This document shows positions 40,337-41,311 of a stretch of DNA of 41,311 bases, in pieces. Position numbers and translations under genes: made by a program. Under the pieces are notes generated by a model that saw nothing but the letters and a program-made list of their open reading frames with translations, was not told where the DNA came from and made no database searches. The stretch's first letter is position 1; each line of letters begins with the position of its first letter. Source of the DNA: Clostridia bacterium (lineage in GTDB: Bacteria > Bacillota > Clostridia > UBA1381 > UBA9506); contig JAGBHP010000032.1 of the NCBI GenBank assembly GCA_017935435.1, forward strand, positions 1-41,311, written 5' to 3'.

Positions 40337-40479
40337 AAATGCGTGACACTACCTGAAAGTAGAGCCACGCACAAAAAACGCAGGGACTCTCTTTCAAAAT
40401 GCACCACACATCTATTAAATCAAACACTTACAACTATATAAGAGAATGACGAAAGAAGAGTGTACGCTTTTTATGTGGT
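40334..40479 (-). ncRNA. Structured RNA, copy 2: same architecture, shorter
   Basis: A minus-strand promoter (TTGATA 40514-40509, 17 bases, TATAAT 40491-40486) predicts a start near 40479, at the closing stem CACCA-c-CACAT (about 40483-40473) with ATGTGTGGTG (40411-40402). At the 3' end TGAAAGAGAG (40396-40387) pairs with CTCTaCTTTCA (40364-40354) in the loop of the terminator TGCGTG/CACGCA (40371-40366 with 40345-40340), followed by TTTTTT. GCGTTTTT lies between the first pseudoknot strand and the terminator in both copies, and both end TTTTTTAATTTG. No gene follows; a repeat begins there. Confidence 0.7.
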
Positions 40480-40485
40480 GGTGTA

Positions 40486-40514
40486 ATTATATCATACAAT
40501 ATTGTTTTTATCAA
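40486..40514 (-). promoter_or_regulatory. Promoter of structured RNA copy 2
   Basis: TTGATA (40514-40509), 17 bases, TATAAT (40491-40486). Confidence 0.75.
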
Positions 40515-40519
40515 GTGTT

Positions 40520-41161
40520 TTAAATTGGAATTTAATGCGCTGAATGATTGGTCATGTTTGTATGGGAGGGTCTCTGTGCCCTCCCGAAAAATATTATCGC
40601 AATCGAGCGAGCCTGTTTCCTAAAATTGAGATATGAAACTAATGGCTTTGTTGTAGGGATGTTTGTTTTTGATCTTCTATGCGTTTGTACAGATTTTAGC
40701 GGACCGTCCGGGAGGCCGGTCCCTACAACATAACCGCCAGTTTTCGGCGCAATTGTACGGGTAAATTACAACTTGCCTGCGGGCGGGCGCAGAGACCCGC
40801 CCCTACAAAACCAACCGATAAATAGAATGTTAAATTGGAATTTAACGTAAGGATGTTTGGTTGTATTTTGTAGGGAATGGATTTATCCATTCCGCCTGTA
40901 TTATTGTTAATAGCGGAAGGCATAAATGCCTTCTCTACAACTCTCGCCACAAAACTAATGGCTTTATTGTAGGGGAGTTTGTTTTTGCTCTGCTATTCAT
41001 TTGTGCAGATTTTAGCGGACCGTCCGGGAGGCCGGTCCCTACAACATAAGCGCAAGTTTTCGGCGCAATTGTATGGGTGAATTACGACTTGCCTGCGGGC
41101 GGGCGCAGAGACCCGCCCCTACAAAACCAACCGATAAATAGAATGTTAAATTGGAATTTAA
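40520..41161. repeat. Tandem array of palindromic MITE-like repeats
   Basis: TTAAATTGGAATTTAA occurs at 40520-40535, 40830-40845 and 41146-41161, making two units of 310 and 316 bp. They share long near-identical stretches (for example the GGACCGTCCGGGAGGCCGGT and GCGGGCGGGCGCAGAGACCC parts) but differ in the first module (GGGAGGGtctctgtgCCCTCCC in one, GGAATGGatttatCCATTCC in the other). No gene is present. Confidence 0.8.
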
Positions 41162-41216
41162 CTGTCGGTTGGGCGTAGCCTCCCCTGTGTAAGGGGAGGT
41201 GGGCAGATTATAATAT

Positions 41217-41311
41217 CAAGTGCAACATGAAAAAAATAAATAGACTTCATAATAACTCTAGTGTAAAATGTAGTTTACCACAACAAACATAAACACGGAG
41301 GTTAGTATGAA
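41217..41311 (+). mobile_element. Probable IS30-like element start and first codons of its gene, cut by window end
   Basis: AAGTGCAACATGAAA near 41218 resembles the end of IS30-family elements (GTGCAACxTGA type). The following stretch (ACTCTAGTGTAAAATGTAGT, then TTACCACAAC) leads to CGGAGG and ATG 41307, of which only five bases are in the window. The gene product cannot be read, so the family assignment is tentative. Positions 41162-41216 hold a fragment of the GCCTCCCC/GGGGAGG repeat. Confidence 0.4.

Noticed and set aside
40147-41049. Several 60-75-codon open frames with repeated GPSGRPVPT-like ends
   Set aside because: They are translations of the GC-rich palindromic repeats and share sequence only because the repeats do.

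Overview
The window is about 41.3 kb of A+T-rich DNA with GGAGG-type ribosome binding sites, frequent TTG and GTG starts, and near-consensus TTGACA-N17-TATAAT promoters. A spoVAD-like gene with a DUF4830 neighbour, a DUF1540 protein, TagO, two YfhO-type proteins and the gene order acpS-nnr-alr-mazE-mazF point to an endospore-lineage member of class Clostridia (Firmicutes), probably a gut species. That placement is inference from gene content. No rRNA or tRNA gene was recognised.

Layout. Positions 1-141 are the 3' end of an IS3-family insertion sequence. Positions 274-3693 (minus strand) hold envelope genes: an acyltransferase-3 protein, wecB and tagO. Positions 4022-7565 carry an EF-G paralogue and rlmD, whose 3' end runs into an array of small hairpins. 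Positions 9256-11887 are a carbohydrate-related operon (TIM-barrel isomerase, AraC regulator, CBM9-like protein). Positions 11950-14805 hold an XRE regulator divergent from a secreted protein, then a polysaccharide deacetylase. Positions 15073-22942 are mostly housekeeping: Mn catalase, gdhA, pfkA, thrS, an XRE-S24 regulator, a DUF1540 protein and an M24 peptidase. Positions 23522-28322 hold lysR, yitT, the DUF4830 protein and spoVAD. Positions 28680-34053 are two tandem yfhO paralogues, followed by acpS, nnr, a lipoprotein gene, alr, mazE, mazF and a small exported protein. The last 2.3 kb hold a SLOG-type gene, two related structured RNAs, many GC-rich repeats and the start of another insertion sequence.

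Most interesting system. Two insertions of one apparently undescribed mobile-element family can be defined (7825-9164 and 24568-25799). Both have imperfect terminal inverted repeats of about 65-80 bp ending CTATAAC/GTTATAG and 8-bp target duplications (ATTACTTA/CTTACTTA and TTAATGGA/TTAATGGA). Neither has a transposase. Each has the same internal plan: left end, variable stretch, a conserved block of about 75 bp followed by a promoter, one unrelated cargo gene, terminator, right end. Cargo I is a GIY-YIG-like protein plus a candidate type I toxin-antitoxin pair. Cargo II is a small membrane protein. Element II sits exactly between the promoter and the ribosome binding site of yitT.

Second system. 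Two minus-strand RNAs (about 40058-39846 and 40479-40334) each have their own promoter, a closing stem starting near the predicted transcription start, and a 3' H-type pseudoknot in which an upstream strand pairs with the loop of the intrinsic terminator. The pairing strands differ completely between the copies while pairing is kept. One copy directly precedes the SLOG gene.

A third theme is a family of small palindromic repeats with TTAAATTGGAATTTAA ends. Two of them supply the stop codons of the adjacent spoVAD and SLOG genes.
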